Shown piece by piece: positions 24,127 through 42,023 of a stretch of 64,000 nt of DNA. Each line of letters opens with the position of its first letter. Position 1 is the first letter of the stretch. This DNA is from Paragordius varius (lineage: Eukaryota; Nematomorpha): contig OZ176053.1 of the NCBI GenBank assembly GCA_964247055.1, positions 9,610,001 to 9,674,000 of the forward strand, written 5' to 3'. Under the pieces are notes generated by a model that was not told the DNA's origin, searched no databases, and saw only the letters and a program-made list of their open reading frames with translations. The translations under genes were made by a program, and so were the position numbers.

Positions 24127-24999
24127 ATATTTATCAAATAAAATTGAATAAAACGTTGATGAAATATTATATGTTTTTGAGGCAGGCTATCTTGTTCAAT
24201 AATCATTATTTACAGCGAGTTATTTGATTTTGTTCAATAACATATTTTAAGTAAACTGTTAAACGAGGATGATTTAACAAACAATATAGGGTTAAATAAA
24301 TAAAGAAATTTTAACACACAACTTATCCAATTCAAAAATCAGACGGGCCAAAAAATATATAGCCATTTAAAAATAATTTTTTTTAAATTTTACAAACGCA
24401 ATATAACGAATACGTATAATTATTTCATCAATTTTGCTTATACGTTACCAAAATTTAGAAAGACTCCTTTAGAGTTAAATTTAAAATTTGTTATGCAAAT
24501 TAAATTACTTAATTATTTAATAATTTTTCGAATTATTTCTGCTACAAAATATCTAGGAAGGCAGCTAGGACTATCCTGTAAAAAACAGATTTTTGTGTAA
24601 TTTGTTTCAGAAAATTGGTTTATAACTTTCATAGCTAAATTTCCTTTGATAGCAAAATTTTGAAATACTCCAACTGAACATAACTTGAGTGTTTACTGTT
24701 TAGCTTATATTAAACTTTTAAGCCTTAAGCGTGTAGCTTAACTATTAACAACAAAAAATATGCATCATCTGTTAAGAGCTTCGTTCCATGTTATTAGTGG
24801 TAAAACCAGGTTAATTTAACTTAATAGTTTCGGTTGTTTATCTAATTATGTGAGAGTTTATCCCTATATAAAACTTGTGTCTCCTAGATGTACAAATTGG
24901 ACCCAAAAAGTATTGACAATTTAAGTTAATACTAAGAATACACTTTTTAGGTATCTATCCCTAAATTAATTAAAACCATAAAGTGCCTAAATATGAAAT
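24127..24999. other. Intergenic, upstream of gene E
   Basis: This AT-rich region should contain the gene E promoter. I see no ORF, no clear core promoter motif and no recognisable repeat. Confidence 0.4.
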
Positions 25000-25590
25000 C
25001 TATATATTTATAATGGAAAATGCTGGCTTTGTGATCTTGTACCGGAAAACCGGTAGACCCATTCAAATACAAATATCGAAAAAATATAATCATTAATGAA
25101 TGCCCCGACAATAGCTTCGCCCGTTTTTTGAAATAGGCCCTCAGTTAGGGCCAATCCCGTGTGAAAAATGGTTTTTTTTGAAAACAGAAGTCCACAAAAA
25201 TCGTGTCTTTGAGACTTTCCGGTGAACGTGTTGGATCATTCAATTTCAAATATAATTTTTGGTTATTTATTTTCGATTGCGCTGAACATAGTCGTCTCGC
25301 TTTTTTAATTTAGGCCCTCTTTTTACCCGCTCCCCCCGTAAAAGGCCATTTTTTTAAAAAACAAAGTCCACAAAAATAATTTTTTAAATCTATTTTTCCC
25401 CCAAGTAAACAATAAATTAGTATGAATGCACGGTTTTAAAATTCCTATGAGATCAAAGCTATTAAATAATGTTTCGAAATAATCCACATATGTGGATCAT
25501 TTTATTGTCCCTTTTTTCAAATACCCCCCCCTCCCCCCCAGAAGTCCGAAGGACATCCTCGGGCTGCGTAGCAGGACGAGATTTAGTTAA
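25000..25590 (+). repeat. Hairpin-ended repeat, short copy
   Basis: It starts near TAATGGAAAATGCTGGC and ends with a C-rich run (about 25523-25539) followed by two GC-rich hairpins: GAAGTCCGAAGGAC and GGCTGCGTAGCAGGACGAG. Longer relatives are at 39585-about 41660 and, inverted, 62455-63925. It has no coding capacity. GC-rich hairpins in such AT-rich DNA and the lack of long inverted repeats suggest an unusual nonautonomous transposon; Helitron-like ends are one possibility. Confidence 0.6.
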
Positions 25591-26107
25591 CAATAAAACC
25601 TAACAATCAAAAAATCTAATTTTCTCAAACCCAAATAATTTTACCTCTGAATTTTATATTACTAATAATAACTCTATGAAATTATAAAATTAGATTTTGA
25701 ATAAAATATTTATTTTGTTAAATATATTACTAATTAAATTTAATTAGGAATATTTAACATAAATAATCTTAAAACTTTTTTACTATTTATTTATTTATTT
25801 ATTAAACATAAAAACAAAATTCCGCATCTAAATACGATCAACAATAAATTCATTAACATCAATTGCTATAATATTCTCAAAATTTATATCCATTAAATTA
25901 TGTTAATTCTCACGTCAATCCTCTTTCATAAGTGTACTACGAAATAAATTTGTACGCATTTGATAAACCATTTATGTTATTTGACTGGCAATAAAATTAC
26001 TTAACATACATTAAAATGCATACTGAAGACTTCGGATTTTATTTTCATACAATGATTACATCTTTATATTAAAACTTGACAATTAGTATATCTTAATATG
26101 TTTATTG
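25591..26107. other. AT-rich spacer
   Basis: Nothing recognisable; long A/T runs and short TTTA repeats near 25785-25802 only. Confidence 0.4.
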
Positions 26108-26439
26108 CAGTGGCGATGGAGCTAGGGGGAGGAGGCCCAGGGCAAAACAGACGCCGCTTTTTTATTAAATTTTAAATTTTGGGCTTCCCTTTTATTCGGT
26201 AGCAGGGACAGGCAAAATTTATTAACTTTTGTTTATTTACAGTATATGAAGAAAAAGCCTGTTTGTAATTATATTGGCAAAGAAAAGAGATGATTTAGAG
26301 GAAGAAAGAGCTTTGTTTCTTTATTACTCACTAAAAGAATAGTGGAAGGGAAAAAAGAAAAACATTACATCACAACAATATGCTAAATACAAGTACATAA
26401 TCAATTTATTTTACAGTATGAGCAAGTATGCTTGAAAGT

Positions 26440-26590
26440 TATTAATTATTGCCAAATAGCATATGCAGCAAAGAGAATTATTATTGGCTAATAATAGTAA
26501 AAAGTGAAAAAATAACTATAAGCCAATAATAATGCCCTTTGTTGTATATGCTATTTGGCAATAATTTATAACTTTCTAGTAATGGTATAT
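26440..26590. repeat. Small palindromic element
   Basis: The left half reads TTGCCAAATAGCATATGCAG and the right half TATATGCTATTTGGCAATAA, with TATTATTGGCTAATAATAG and AAGCCAATAATAATGCCC inside. A related half-copy lies at 46672-46730 in gene B. It is non-coding. Confidence 0.6.
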
Positions 26591-26854
26591 TTGCGCATAC
26601 TGTAATTATACAATAGCATTAATGCAGGCCAACTCAAAATTTGGCCAATTCATATTTCAGTAAAGTATGAGAAATAAATAATTTTCAAATGTAATCGTGT
26701 GATTGAATTTTATTAAATATAATATTTTTCACATCCCTTACTGTAAATGTGCATTATTTTTCTAATATTTTTAACATTTAATGCATGATATCTTTGATTT
26801 ATTTTTAGTTTTAAAACATCAAATTGGTACACTTACCCTATCTATACACCAAAA

Positions 26855-27239
26855 CAGGGATTGGCAATTTTTTTAAGATGCAGGCCATTCTTAAGATCAA
26901 AAAGTCTTGGCAGGACGCACATTTACATTAATAATTAATACATATTTATAAGCTGCCAGAATTTTAATGATTTCTCCATCCAAATTCCAACTTTTTGCAA
27001 TTAGTTTTTAATTAAGTTAGCCCACGGCTTTCATTGTTGGTAGTACCGCAAATCTGTTGACAATTTATATGGAAAATAAATATGATATAGTAGCCCAGCA
27101 AAATAGAAATAGGATTTAAATTTGGAAATAGGGGAATTTCATGCCCATGATAGTGAACGCAGGTCATGGTTTATGTTTAGTCATTTTTTATGGTCACTAC
27201 CTTGGGGGGCTGCACAAAAAGGGAGGTTGCCGACCTATG
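26855..27239. repeat. hAT MITE nested in the larger hAT relic
   Basis: It starts CAGGGATTGGCAATTTTTTT and ends AGGTTGCCGACCTATG, imperfect inverted repeats of the kind common in animal hAT MITEs. The ORF that crosses it has no relation to known proteins. Confidence 0.55.
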
Positions 27240-28515
27240 CACTGTATATTTTTGGAAATATTTTATAATTTAGATCATAAGTTTAGAGTGAATGTTTTCA
27301 ATATAATTTTGGATATTGTAATTTAATCAAATAACAGATCTAGCGTTATAACGTAGCGGATATGTTTTTATTTCTGCTTTCATCAAAGTTTAACTATGAG
27401 TGAAAAATTAATTATCCAGATTAGATATTTTCCGATAATGGAGTCAATTTTTAATTCGTTTAAGGATGAGATCGCAAATAAATCTAAGCAATTTGCAAAG
27501 CTATTAATATCAAGTACCCAACAGTTTCAGCCAGTCATGAAGTTTTAACAGCATTATTATCGTTTTTGATTTGCCATCAGTTGCTGCAGCGGACATTCTT
27601 AATTAAAAATAATTAAAATTATATTAGAAGCACGATGGCTGAAAAAAGGTTGAGCAATTTATCGCTAATAGCAATTAAAACGGGATAAAATGGATCAAAT
27701 GGATATATTAGAAAATTTACTTACGCAAAATCGAGGATACGAAGTTTTAAAACATGATTTTCCGATCAATATTCAAAAACTCTGCCCAACTATCATCTAT
27801 TGGTTTAGTAATCAATTTATAATTTAAATTTCTCAATTATATCTTTTTAATCCAATCCGCCATTTGCGCTCATATAACGATATTCTCAATCTTTTTTCAA
27901 TTATCATGCTATTTAAAAGTTATAAAATTATTTTCAATTTTTAAAATTTAACGTTCTAAGATTAATGGATTGGCGATGGTTAGGGCCGGTTGATTACCAA
28001 TCATTATATTAAGAAATACCAGGAACGCATAACTTTTGGACTCAGGATGCCAAGTCGTGCTATCATTTTTTAATAAAAAATTTTCTTTACGAATTTAAGT
28101 AATGCACCACGTGAAAAATAATTGCAAACAAATTGGTTATGCTTTTACTTAAAACTCACAACATAACCAAACAAAAATATATAATCTAATATTTTTTTGG
28201 GTAGGTGGGAGGGGGTACGATATAGTTTCGCCACTTCACTAGTGATTAGATATAAATAAAAAAGGGTTACGCTGAATTTCCGTTCTATTACCAATACTTT
28301 ATAAGTTTAGAAAGTATTATGCGAATATAAATGACAATTATGGTTGCTGACACCCTGCACTATGTGGATAGAATAAGAAACCTGCCCAATTTTCTAGTTA
28401 ATCAAATAAATATTTAATTTTATATTTGAATGAGCCAAATTTGGCTTGTGTATCAATTTTGAAAGAACAACAATCATGCGCATCAACCAATATAATATAC
28501 GACAGTATCCAAAGA

Positions 28516-29706
28516 ACTGCGTCCGAAATCGGGGGGTGTAAGAGAATATTCCGATAATATTTTTATAATTTGATAAGAAATATATTAGGATTATCAGGAT
28601 TCTTTTGGTTTCAGCCGTTACGAGTGATATATAAATTTTTTATTTGTTTAACTGCTTCATATTAGAAATCGGCAAAATTACACATTTAATTAATCAATTT
28701 TTTTAATGAAATTTAAATGCTTTATTCCAAAAAATATTACTTAAATATATCATAAACTACATATATAAAGCACAATGTTATTAAGATGTGGACTCGGAAA
28801 ATCAATTTTTTCCCCTCGTCTAAGATGGGCTAGTTCTCTGAAAAATAACACAAAATGCTATTGAGCGATAAAAAATATATGCTAAATTTTGATAATTAAA
28901 AATATTTTTTAAAAAATGCAGACTTTTAAAAATTTAATTTTTTCCTAAAATTTATTAAAGCGTACTTTATACTGTTTGAGGCCTGATAGAAACGGCAAAA
29001 AATCGCTTTAAGATATTTTATAAACACTTTTTCTATATAATTCTATGATGCTGATAACTATCACTTCAGAATTAATTTAGGGTTTCTATTGTTATCAATT
29101 ATAGGTATAATTTTGTAAAAAAACACAATCTATATTTAACATCAATTTGAAAAACGAATATTTTTATCAAAATTATGAGGTGATAGATATATTCAGCATC
29201 ATCGAATCATATAAAAAAAGCGTATTATAAAGCGATTAAATACCGTTTCCATCATGCCTCAAAAAGGTATGAAGTACCTTTTAACAAAATGTTGGTAAAA
29301 ATTAAATTTTTAAATAGTGTATGCCTTTTTTTAAAAAAAATATTTTTGTAGTTATAAAAATATTGCATGTGTTTAAAAATTTTATCGCGCAATCCCGGCA
29401 TTTTTGCGTTTTAAGAGAAAAAATTGGGACTTTCCGAGCCCATATTGTAAAAATAAATTTTTTTAAAAATATTATTTTGCTTTCTATATGTAGTTAATGA
29501 TATATTTTAGTGACTTTCACCAAAAAAAATTTATTAAAAAACTTTGCGCAAATTTTGCCATTTCTGTTATGGAGCGCTTTCCACAAAAGTGTAAATAACT
29601 TTCTTATATCCCTAGGCCAAAACCAAAAGCACCATATTATTCCAAATACATTTTCCTATCAGAATATATATATATTTCATCAGGTTATTTTTTTGGGACA
29701 CTGTGT
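28516..29706. repeat. Foldback-1 palindromic element, copy 2
   Basis: It begins ACTGCGTCCGAAATC and ends GGGACACTGTGTA. The arms carry CTCGGAAAATCAATTTTTTC, GGGCTAGTTCTC, CGTTTCCATCATGCCTC and TTTTATCGCGCAATCCCGG in inverted arrangement. No coding capacity. It is flanked by AT-rich DNA with no gene at 28237-28515. Confidence 0.75.
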
Positions 29707-29831
29707 ATGATTAAAGAAAGCTTATTTTTTAATTTGGCATGATACTTTAACTAAAGATATTTAAATTTCAAATTGCTTAGAAATATTAAATTATATTTAA
29801 GATTATAAAGTGTTTAAAGGCAACCAAATTA

Positions 29832-30337
29832 ACACATTACCTTTTGGGGTAGTATATCCCAAAACCATTTATGGTTTCAATATCTTAAAAAGTATTTATA
29901 ATAGTCCGAATTTAAAAATCTGCTTTCTTTAGTTTTTGGGGCGCATTATAAAATTTTTTAAAAAAAATGAAGAATTGGCGCTATTTTTTTATAAATTTTT
30001 TGAAATCGCTAATACAACCGACAAATAATTGTATTATGGTTAAAAATATAAATAATTAATTAAAAAAAGCTTTCAGGCCACGTTTTACCAGCAAAAACTT
30101 GACATATTAAAATATTAAAAGCGGTTCGTTGTGTTTTGGAGCTGTCCCATTTTAAACTCTAGTTACTGTGAAAATATGAGTTTATTACTAATACATGAGA
30201 ACAGTGTTTGATACTTCAATTTTAACTAAATTAACTTTCAAAACTGTAGTTTATGTACAAAATTGAGGTCTGGGAAATAAACTATCCCAAAATGTAAACT
30301 AACAAAAAAGTGAAAAGGTAATGAAGTTAAGTGTTAC
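29832..30337 (+). repeat. MITE-2 copy 1 (about 510 bp)
   Basis: It starts TAACACATTACCTTTTGGGG and ends AAGGTAATGAAGTTAAGTGT with the inverse block CTATCCCAAAATGT. Further copies are at 54575-55078 and 57390-57905, sharing TTTAGTTTTTGGGGCGCATT, ATCGCTAATACAACCGAC and AGCTGTCCCATTT motifs. No coding sequence. Confidence 0.65.
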
Positions 30338-30360
30338 ATGATCATACCTTCGATTAAAAT

Positions 30361-30544
30361 TAGGGGATCTAAATATCCCATATATTTGAGTTCATATTTA
30401 AAAAAACTACTGAATAAAACGGTCTCAATTTTATGCTTCTATCTTTATAAAAATTATATAAAAAAGCCGAAATATTTAAATAAAATTTAGTTGAGAAAAA
30501 AAGTTCCATATCAAACTACTTGGACGCCATTTTTATTTTACATC
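30361..30544 (+). repeat. MITE-1 left fragment
   Basis: It carries the left-half markers CTACTGAATAAAACGGTCTC and CTTGGACGCCATTTTTATTT and stops where the next MITE-1 copy begins, so two copies lie in tandem with the first cut short. Confidence 0.55.
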
Positions 30545-30769
30545 TTTTAACACTTCCGTTCAAATTGGGGTATCAAAATACCCCAGAGTATATTCAAGTT
30601 GATATTTTTAAAAAATTACTGAAAGAAAAGGTTCCAATTTAAATTTGTGCTTCGTTTCTACAATAAATTATACAAATAAGCTGAAAAATCTAAATAAAAT
30701 TTGGTTTTAAAAAAAGTTAAACTACTTCGACACCATTTAAATTTTATGGATGGATAATTTTAGGACTCC

Positions 30770-31603
30770 ATATTCGGAGTTTATTATCATTATAAGAAAA
30801 GAGTGGTCGTCTCTTTCTTCTATGGCCATCAACATTAATGTTTTCAACATTTTTAACGGCAGGGTGGCGTCTCTTCTCTGAGTATGACCGTATAGACGCA
30901 ATCTGTTAGTTTGAATTATATAATCGATTTTATCGGTTTTTTTAATGAAAATTGGTAATTCTGGTGTGCGAAAGCAGCTTTTGAGTATTCGGTTTTCACT
31001 GATTAGGAGTTTTGTTTGATTTGTTTTGTTTTATGCCCAGGTTTCAGTACCATAGGTAAGAGCAGGTCTTATTCCTACCTTGTAAAGATACCATTTATTA
31101 CGATTGTTAACATTTTTGTTTTGGAAAACATATTTTAACTGATTATAGTTTATCCAACCTTGTTGTATTCTTCTTTTGATAGCCTTTTGTGAGCTTCCCT
31201 GAGATGATATGACATCTCTTAGGTATACGAAAGAGTCACCCAATTCGATGTCATGTCCATCAATGTTAAGCAGCTTTGGTCGATTATTATTGCTTGGGTC
31301 TAAGCAATTCAAACATTTAAAATTTATTAAATTTGTTAACTTGTCTTTTATTTTAGAGCACTTTTTGTGTACCCACATTTGACATGATATGCATTTAATG
31401 GAATTAGAACGTACTTCCTTACTGCAAACGGAACAGGGGTATTGTTTCACTTTCACCCGTTATCATTATTTTTGTTTTTGTGGCGTTTATAATCATTCCA
31501 TATTGTTCAAGGCATTTCTTCCACTTGGTATATGTATTTACCATTTGATCCCATAATCGTGTCGTTATCACGAGGTCGTCGGCGAATAACACAAAGTCCT
31601 ATG
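30770..31603 (-). mobile_element. Non-LTR retrotransposon fragment with RT core and zinc finger
   Basis: Read on the minus strand, 31603-31470 contains DFVLFADDLVI, the catalytic FADD box of a LINE reverse transcriptase. At 31456-31031 follow a C4HC3-like PHD finger (PCSVCSKEV, CISCQMWVHKKC, CLNCLD) and the C-terminal RT region with FVYLRDVISSQG and RPALTYGTETWA. A stop precedes a last conserved block with RLRLYGHTQRRDA near 30870. The order matches PHD-bearing LINEs known from cnidarians and other invertebrates. It is 5'-truncated and broken. Confidence 0.8.
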
Positions 31604-31795
31604 GCCAACAAAGTCCTATTGCCACCTCCCCGTGATGTTGGCTGGGGCATGAAAATGCGCTAACGGCAAAAGCCAGTTTTCTAATGATCTGTAAAATCAT
31701 TAGTTGTACACAAGGGCATGTGATACGTAAAAATTGCCTCAATAAACTATGAAGTATAATAATATGAATATGAATATGAAAGAACACTAAAACCT
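31604..31795 (+). repeat. LINE 3'-end-like fragment
   Basis: The sequence GCCTCAATAAACTATGAAG followed by repeats of ATATGAA looks like a LINE or SINE 3' tail on the + strand, directly against the minus-strand RT fragment. This suggests an inverted or rearranged insertion. The family is not identified. Confidence 0.4.
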
Positions 31796-32172
31796 TTAAA
31801 TTTTATAACACTTTTTTAAATATCAGGTTTATTTGATTTTAAGCCTAAAATTAAATTTACATTTTTATTACGATCACATTTAACATTGATATAAACAAAA
31901 AAATGATATATTTTGTATTATTTTTATATTTAGCATTTGCTCACATGTCATGTTGTCAATTTTTACCTTTAAGTTTTATATTAAAATAAGTAACATCAAG
32001 TATTTTTGAATGAATTTTTTTATATTTCGGTTCATTAATGTTATATTAGTGCAAACATTTGCCATGGCTTCGATTCCTACCATATTTTTTGAAGATATTA
32101 ATTTTCAGGCCTATGGTATCCAACTACCCCAATTTGAATCGAAGAACTTGAATGTGTTGCATCCAAGTGTTA

Positions 32173-32759
32173 AGCACAAGGTGTGTAAGTTAAGTTTTTT
32201 TTATATATAATGACCTTGCTAAAAACATTTGGATCAAAGTTAAAAATTTTGGCTGTTAATTCATCAAAAATGATTCGGCTATTCTATTGTATTAAAATTT
32301 TGTTAATTTACATATACTATAAAATATAAAAAAATCTGGACATTTTTTTCAACCTGATATCCAATGAGCTTTATCCAGGAAAGGGTGCAAACCGCCACTC
32401 TCCACACAGGACGACCCTTAAAGCCTTTCTGCGCTTTTACACGCCTCAGTGAAAGGCGACATTGTATCATTCAGACTTTCTAACAAATATATGCAATTAA
32501 CCGTAAAATACTAAATACATGATAAGCTTAAATGTTTGAATAATCGATTTACGGCCCCCGACTTAATTAATTAATTATGATAACAATACGATGAGTTACA
32601 ATCTATAAAAAACAGTGACAAATGGCAATCCAGTTACCGATTTACAAAATTAACCATCAAAATTATATAACGAAAAATCACGACTTCTAAAGTAACATGT
32701 TGAGCGTTTGCATTCATAAATTCATATCTAAATTTAAATAACCTTTGAGCTAGGACATT
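32173..32759. other. Enolase upstream region with a GC-rich patch
   Basis: This should hold the enolase promoter. A patch at 32345-32465 with GAAAGGGTGCAAACCGCCAC and CAGGACGACCCTTAAAGCC is far richer in GC than its surroundings. It has no ORF that I recognise and may be an RNA-derived or transposon fragment. No clear core promoter motif is visible. Confidence 0.35.
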
Positions 32760-39125
<6,366 letters not shown>

Positions 39126-39418
39126 AAAAATTTATGATATAATAATTGAAAAAAATCATGTAAAAATGTGTTTGATATAAGTAGTTTTCAGTTTTGTGTA
39201 CCTGTGATATTCACAATTAATACTCATAAGCAATGCAAAATTAACTAGTCAATCTCTTCTACATCTATTATATAGTGATTTATTATTTAATTTTATATCT
39301 ATGTCAAAATTCAAAGTTGTCCTTACAGATCAATGTTTTGTTTTTGTCATTTATACCTGACCACATTAATCAAATATATAGTGATAGATTATTAAATTAA
39401 TTATATGTATAGTTTATA

Positions 39419-39424
39419 AATAAA
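39419..39424 (+). promoter_or_regulatory. Candidate polyadenylation signal for enolase
   Basis: An AATAAA hexamer lies about 295 bases after the enolase stop codon. It is plausible by position, but AT-rich DNA gives such hexamers by chance. Confidence 0.35.
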
Positions 39425-39584
39425 GTTATGTCATGTACACACAAAAATATTTGCATTTTAAAATGGTTCAACCGGTTTAAATTTATTTGTGAAAAAGGTG
39501 ATATGAGATAATTTAACTGCTCTAAAAATATAATTAAAATGTGCTTTAATACTTTGTAATTAGTAGATCGATAAATTTTAATTT

Positions 39585-41350
39585 ATATATTATAAAAATG
39601 GAAAATGCTGGCTTTGTGATCTGTATCCGGAAAACTGGTAGACCTATTGAAACCAAATGTTTAAAAAATATAATCATTAATAAATGCCCCCACAATAGCG
39701 TCGCCCTTTTTTGAATAAGGGCCCCAGTTCGGGCCCACTCTGTGTAAAAAACGGGTTTTTTTTGAAAACACAAGTCCACAAAATTCGTCTTTGAGACAAT
39801 TTTCCGGAAAACGTGTGGGACCATTCGATTTCAAATATGATTTTTTTATACTAAATTTTGATTGCGCAGAATATAGTCGGCTCGCTTTTTTATTTAGGCC
39901 CTCTTTTTACTCGCTACCCCCGTAAAATGCCAATTTTTTTCAAAAAAATTAAGTCCACAAAAATAATTTTTTGAATTTTTCGCCCAGGGTATGAGACCGT
40001 AAAAATTCAATGAGGATTCCAGGTATTCCCTGTTAAAAGGCAAAAACTTTAGTCGTGCGTTTTTTTATATTGGCTGCTGGGTAAGGAGGTACCCGCTAAA
40101 AACTGCCCCGTTATATGGAAATAGCGTGCATTTGGGGCTATCAGAAAACCTATCAGGCCTAATGAGTTCAGTAGGTGCTTAAAATATTACCCGTAACAAG
40201 GCAAAAATTCAGGTCGTGTGGTTATAATTAGACTTTAATTAGGCCCTTCACGCCCTGAAAAATGCGCCACCATAGAATGATTTTTTAGTTTTGAGGCAAT
40301 TTTTAAAAAAACTAATGAAAGCATATAGAATCAATCATCATTCCAGGTATTCTCCGTAAAAAGGCAAAAATTTTAATCAAGCGCTTTTTTTGTATTAGCC
40401 TTTGGGTAAGCTCCCGCCTAAAACTGCGCCATCATATCGAAATTGCGTTATTTAAGAGTTAATTCAGAAAACATATTAGGCCACATAAGTTTAATAAGGG
40501 CCAGAAATATTACCCGTAGTACCAGAGAGGCAAAAATTTAAGGAGAGTGGTTTTATTAAATTACCCCTTAAGTAGGCCCTTGCCTTAAAAAATGGGCCAC
40601 CATAGAATGACTTTTTTTAGGCAATTTTTCGAAAATCCCACGAGACCCTATGGAATCAGTCATTCCAGGTATTACCCGAATTAAGGCAATTTTAATCAAG
40701 CGTTTTTTTGTTTCACCCCTGGTTAGGGGGCTACTCGCGTAAAACTGAATCTCCATATCGATACAGACTGCCTATGGAGCCAAATTTCAAAAAACCTATG
40801 AGACTAATAGGAACATATGGAATCCATGATAATTCCAGATATTCCCCATAAGGAAACAATTTTTCCCGCTTTTTTTATACCTGCCCTTGGGTAAGGAGCC
40901 ACCCGCCAAAAACTGCGCCACTACATAGAAATTGCGTTGTGTTGGAGTTAATTTACAAAATTTATGAAGCCATATGAGTTTATTAAAAGCTTGAAATATT
41001 AACCGTAACTAGGTAAAAATTAAGGTCAGGCGTTTTTTATTAGCCGTTAATTTGGGGCCTTTATGCCCTAAAAATAAGCCATCATATAACGATTATTTAG
41101 TGTTAGGGTATTTTTTCGATTAATACATGAGACAATGGAATCAAAGATGATTCCAAATATTTGCCCTATAAAGGCAAATAATTTAACTCAGCGCTTTTTC
41201 CATATAGGCCTATGGGTAGGGGTCTAGCGGTTAGAAACTGGGAGGCCATACAAAAATGGAAAAAGCTTAAGAAGCCATACGAGTTCAGTTAGACACATTT
41301 CTGGGGAATTCGTATAATCTTCTTTCCTTTAAAAAGCCCACAAATGATTT
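39585..41350 (+). repeat. Hairpin-ended repeat, long copy with tandem 320-bp units
   Basis: The left end matches the 25000 copy (TGGAAAATGCTGGCTTTGTG). From about 40010 a unit of roughly 320 bp recurs, each starting near ATTCCAGGTATT (40015, 40340, 40661, then a half unit at 40831, and 41141). Units share AAAACTGCGCCA, ATTACCCGTA and GGCAAAAATT. Copies have diverged strongly. A hairpin CACAGCGAAGCGTG at about 41640 followed by AGTTTAAGTTAA resembles the right end of the 25000 copy, so the element may extend to about 41662. Confidence 0.6.
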
Positions 41351-42023
41351 ACTTTTTATATCCCTTGATCCCATCTGTGTGAACACTTTAAAATAAAACT
41401 TTTAACCATGATTTCGCAAAACAATCTTAAAATAAATCCAATGATAGTTAAATATTAATTTAATAATGGACGTTTAAATATGGTCAATTTCGTGTAAACA
41501 ATGGTTGCTATGCAAAAACCCGTAAAAGAATAAATAAAGACATTCTTTTTATCTATATGTTTTTTATTATTTTTTATCTCCATTACCTCTATTTATGGGA
41601 AATTATTTAGAATAAATAATCGGTGGGACTACGTCACAGCGAAGCGTGACAGGGCTAGATAGTTTAAGTTAAATAAAAATATAAATAGATTTGAAATTTT
41701 AACTGCCGTTTGCTTAGTTTTTGAGGTAATGGAATATAAATATGTGTTTTATAAATACATTAACTGCAGAATCTTTGTTAATTTTTTCGTGTTTTCTTTA
41801 TCAGTTAAAAAATAACAATTATGTATTAAAATTTAAAATAATCTTTTTTATTTCTTTTATTATATAAAATCTGAATAGCAAAATTAAAACAATTTTACGG
41901 TACTAATTCATATCAATATAAAAATAGTTTTGATTCACAAAAATAAAAAACTAGATGCAATGTTAACGGTTTATAATTTGATGACCCATTTATTGATAAT
42001 TTAAATTTGCCCACTATCCTGCT
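41351..42023. other. Region between hairpin element and gene F
   Basis: Nothing coding is visible. The only structured sequence is the GC-richer hairpin with GTCACAGCGAAGCGTGAC near 41636-41653. Confidence 0.4.

Larger units (their letters stand above)
26108..28236 (+). mobile_element. hAT-type transposon relic with nested MITEs
   Basis: The left end is CAGTGGCGATGG and the right end CGCCACTT, short inverted repeats typical of hAT-like elements. Inside, 27634-27676 reads MAEKRLSNLSLIAI, like the C-terminal dimerisation block of hAT/ZMYM-type transposases, and a DEIANKSKQFAK-like stretch lies near 27465. Stops throughout show it is dead. Two smaller elements are nested: a palindrome at 26440-26590 and a hAT MITE at 26855-27239. 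Confidence 0.6.
30547..32172 (+). repeat. MITE-1 copy split by LINE sequence
   Basis: The left part (30547-about 30745) starts TAACACTTCCGTTCAAATTG and the right part (about 31797-32172) ends TGCATCCAAGTGTTA. About 1.05 kb of LINE-derived DNA separates them, so the LINE material entered the MITE after it had landed here. Confidence 0.65.

Noticed and set aside
27141-27326. 61-codon ORF on the + strand
   Set aside because: It spans the end of a nested hAT MITE; no protein similarity.
32340-32480. tRNA gene search in the GC-rich patch and elsewhere
   Set aside because: No cloverleaf with proper T-loop and acceptor stem could be found by eye; none is claimed.
39546-39824. 92-codon ORF, and a similar one at 63686-63919
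   Set aside because: Both are chance frames over the two copies of the hairpin-ended repeat; the resemblance reflects the repeat, not a protein under selection.
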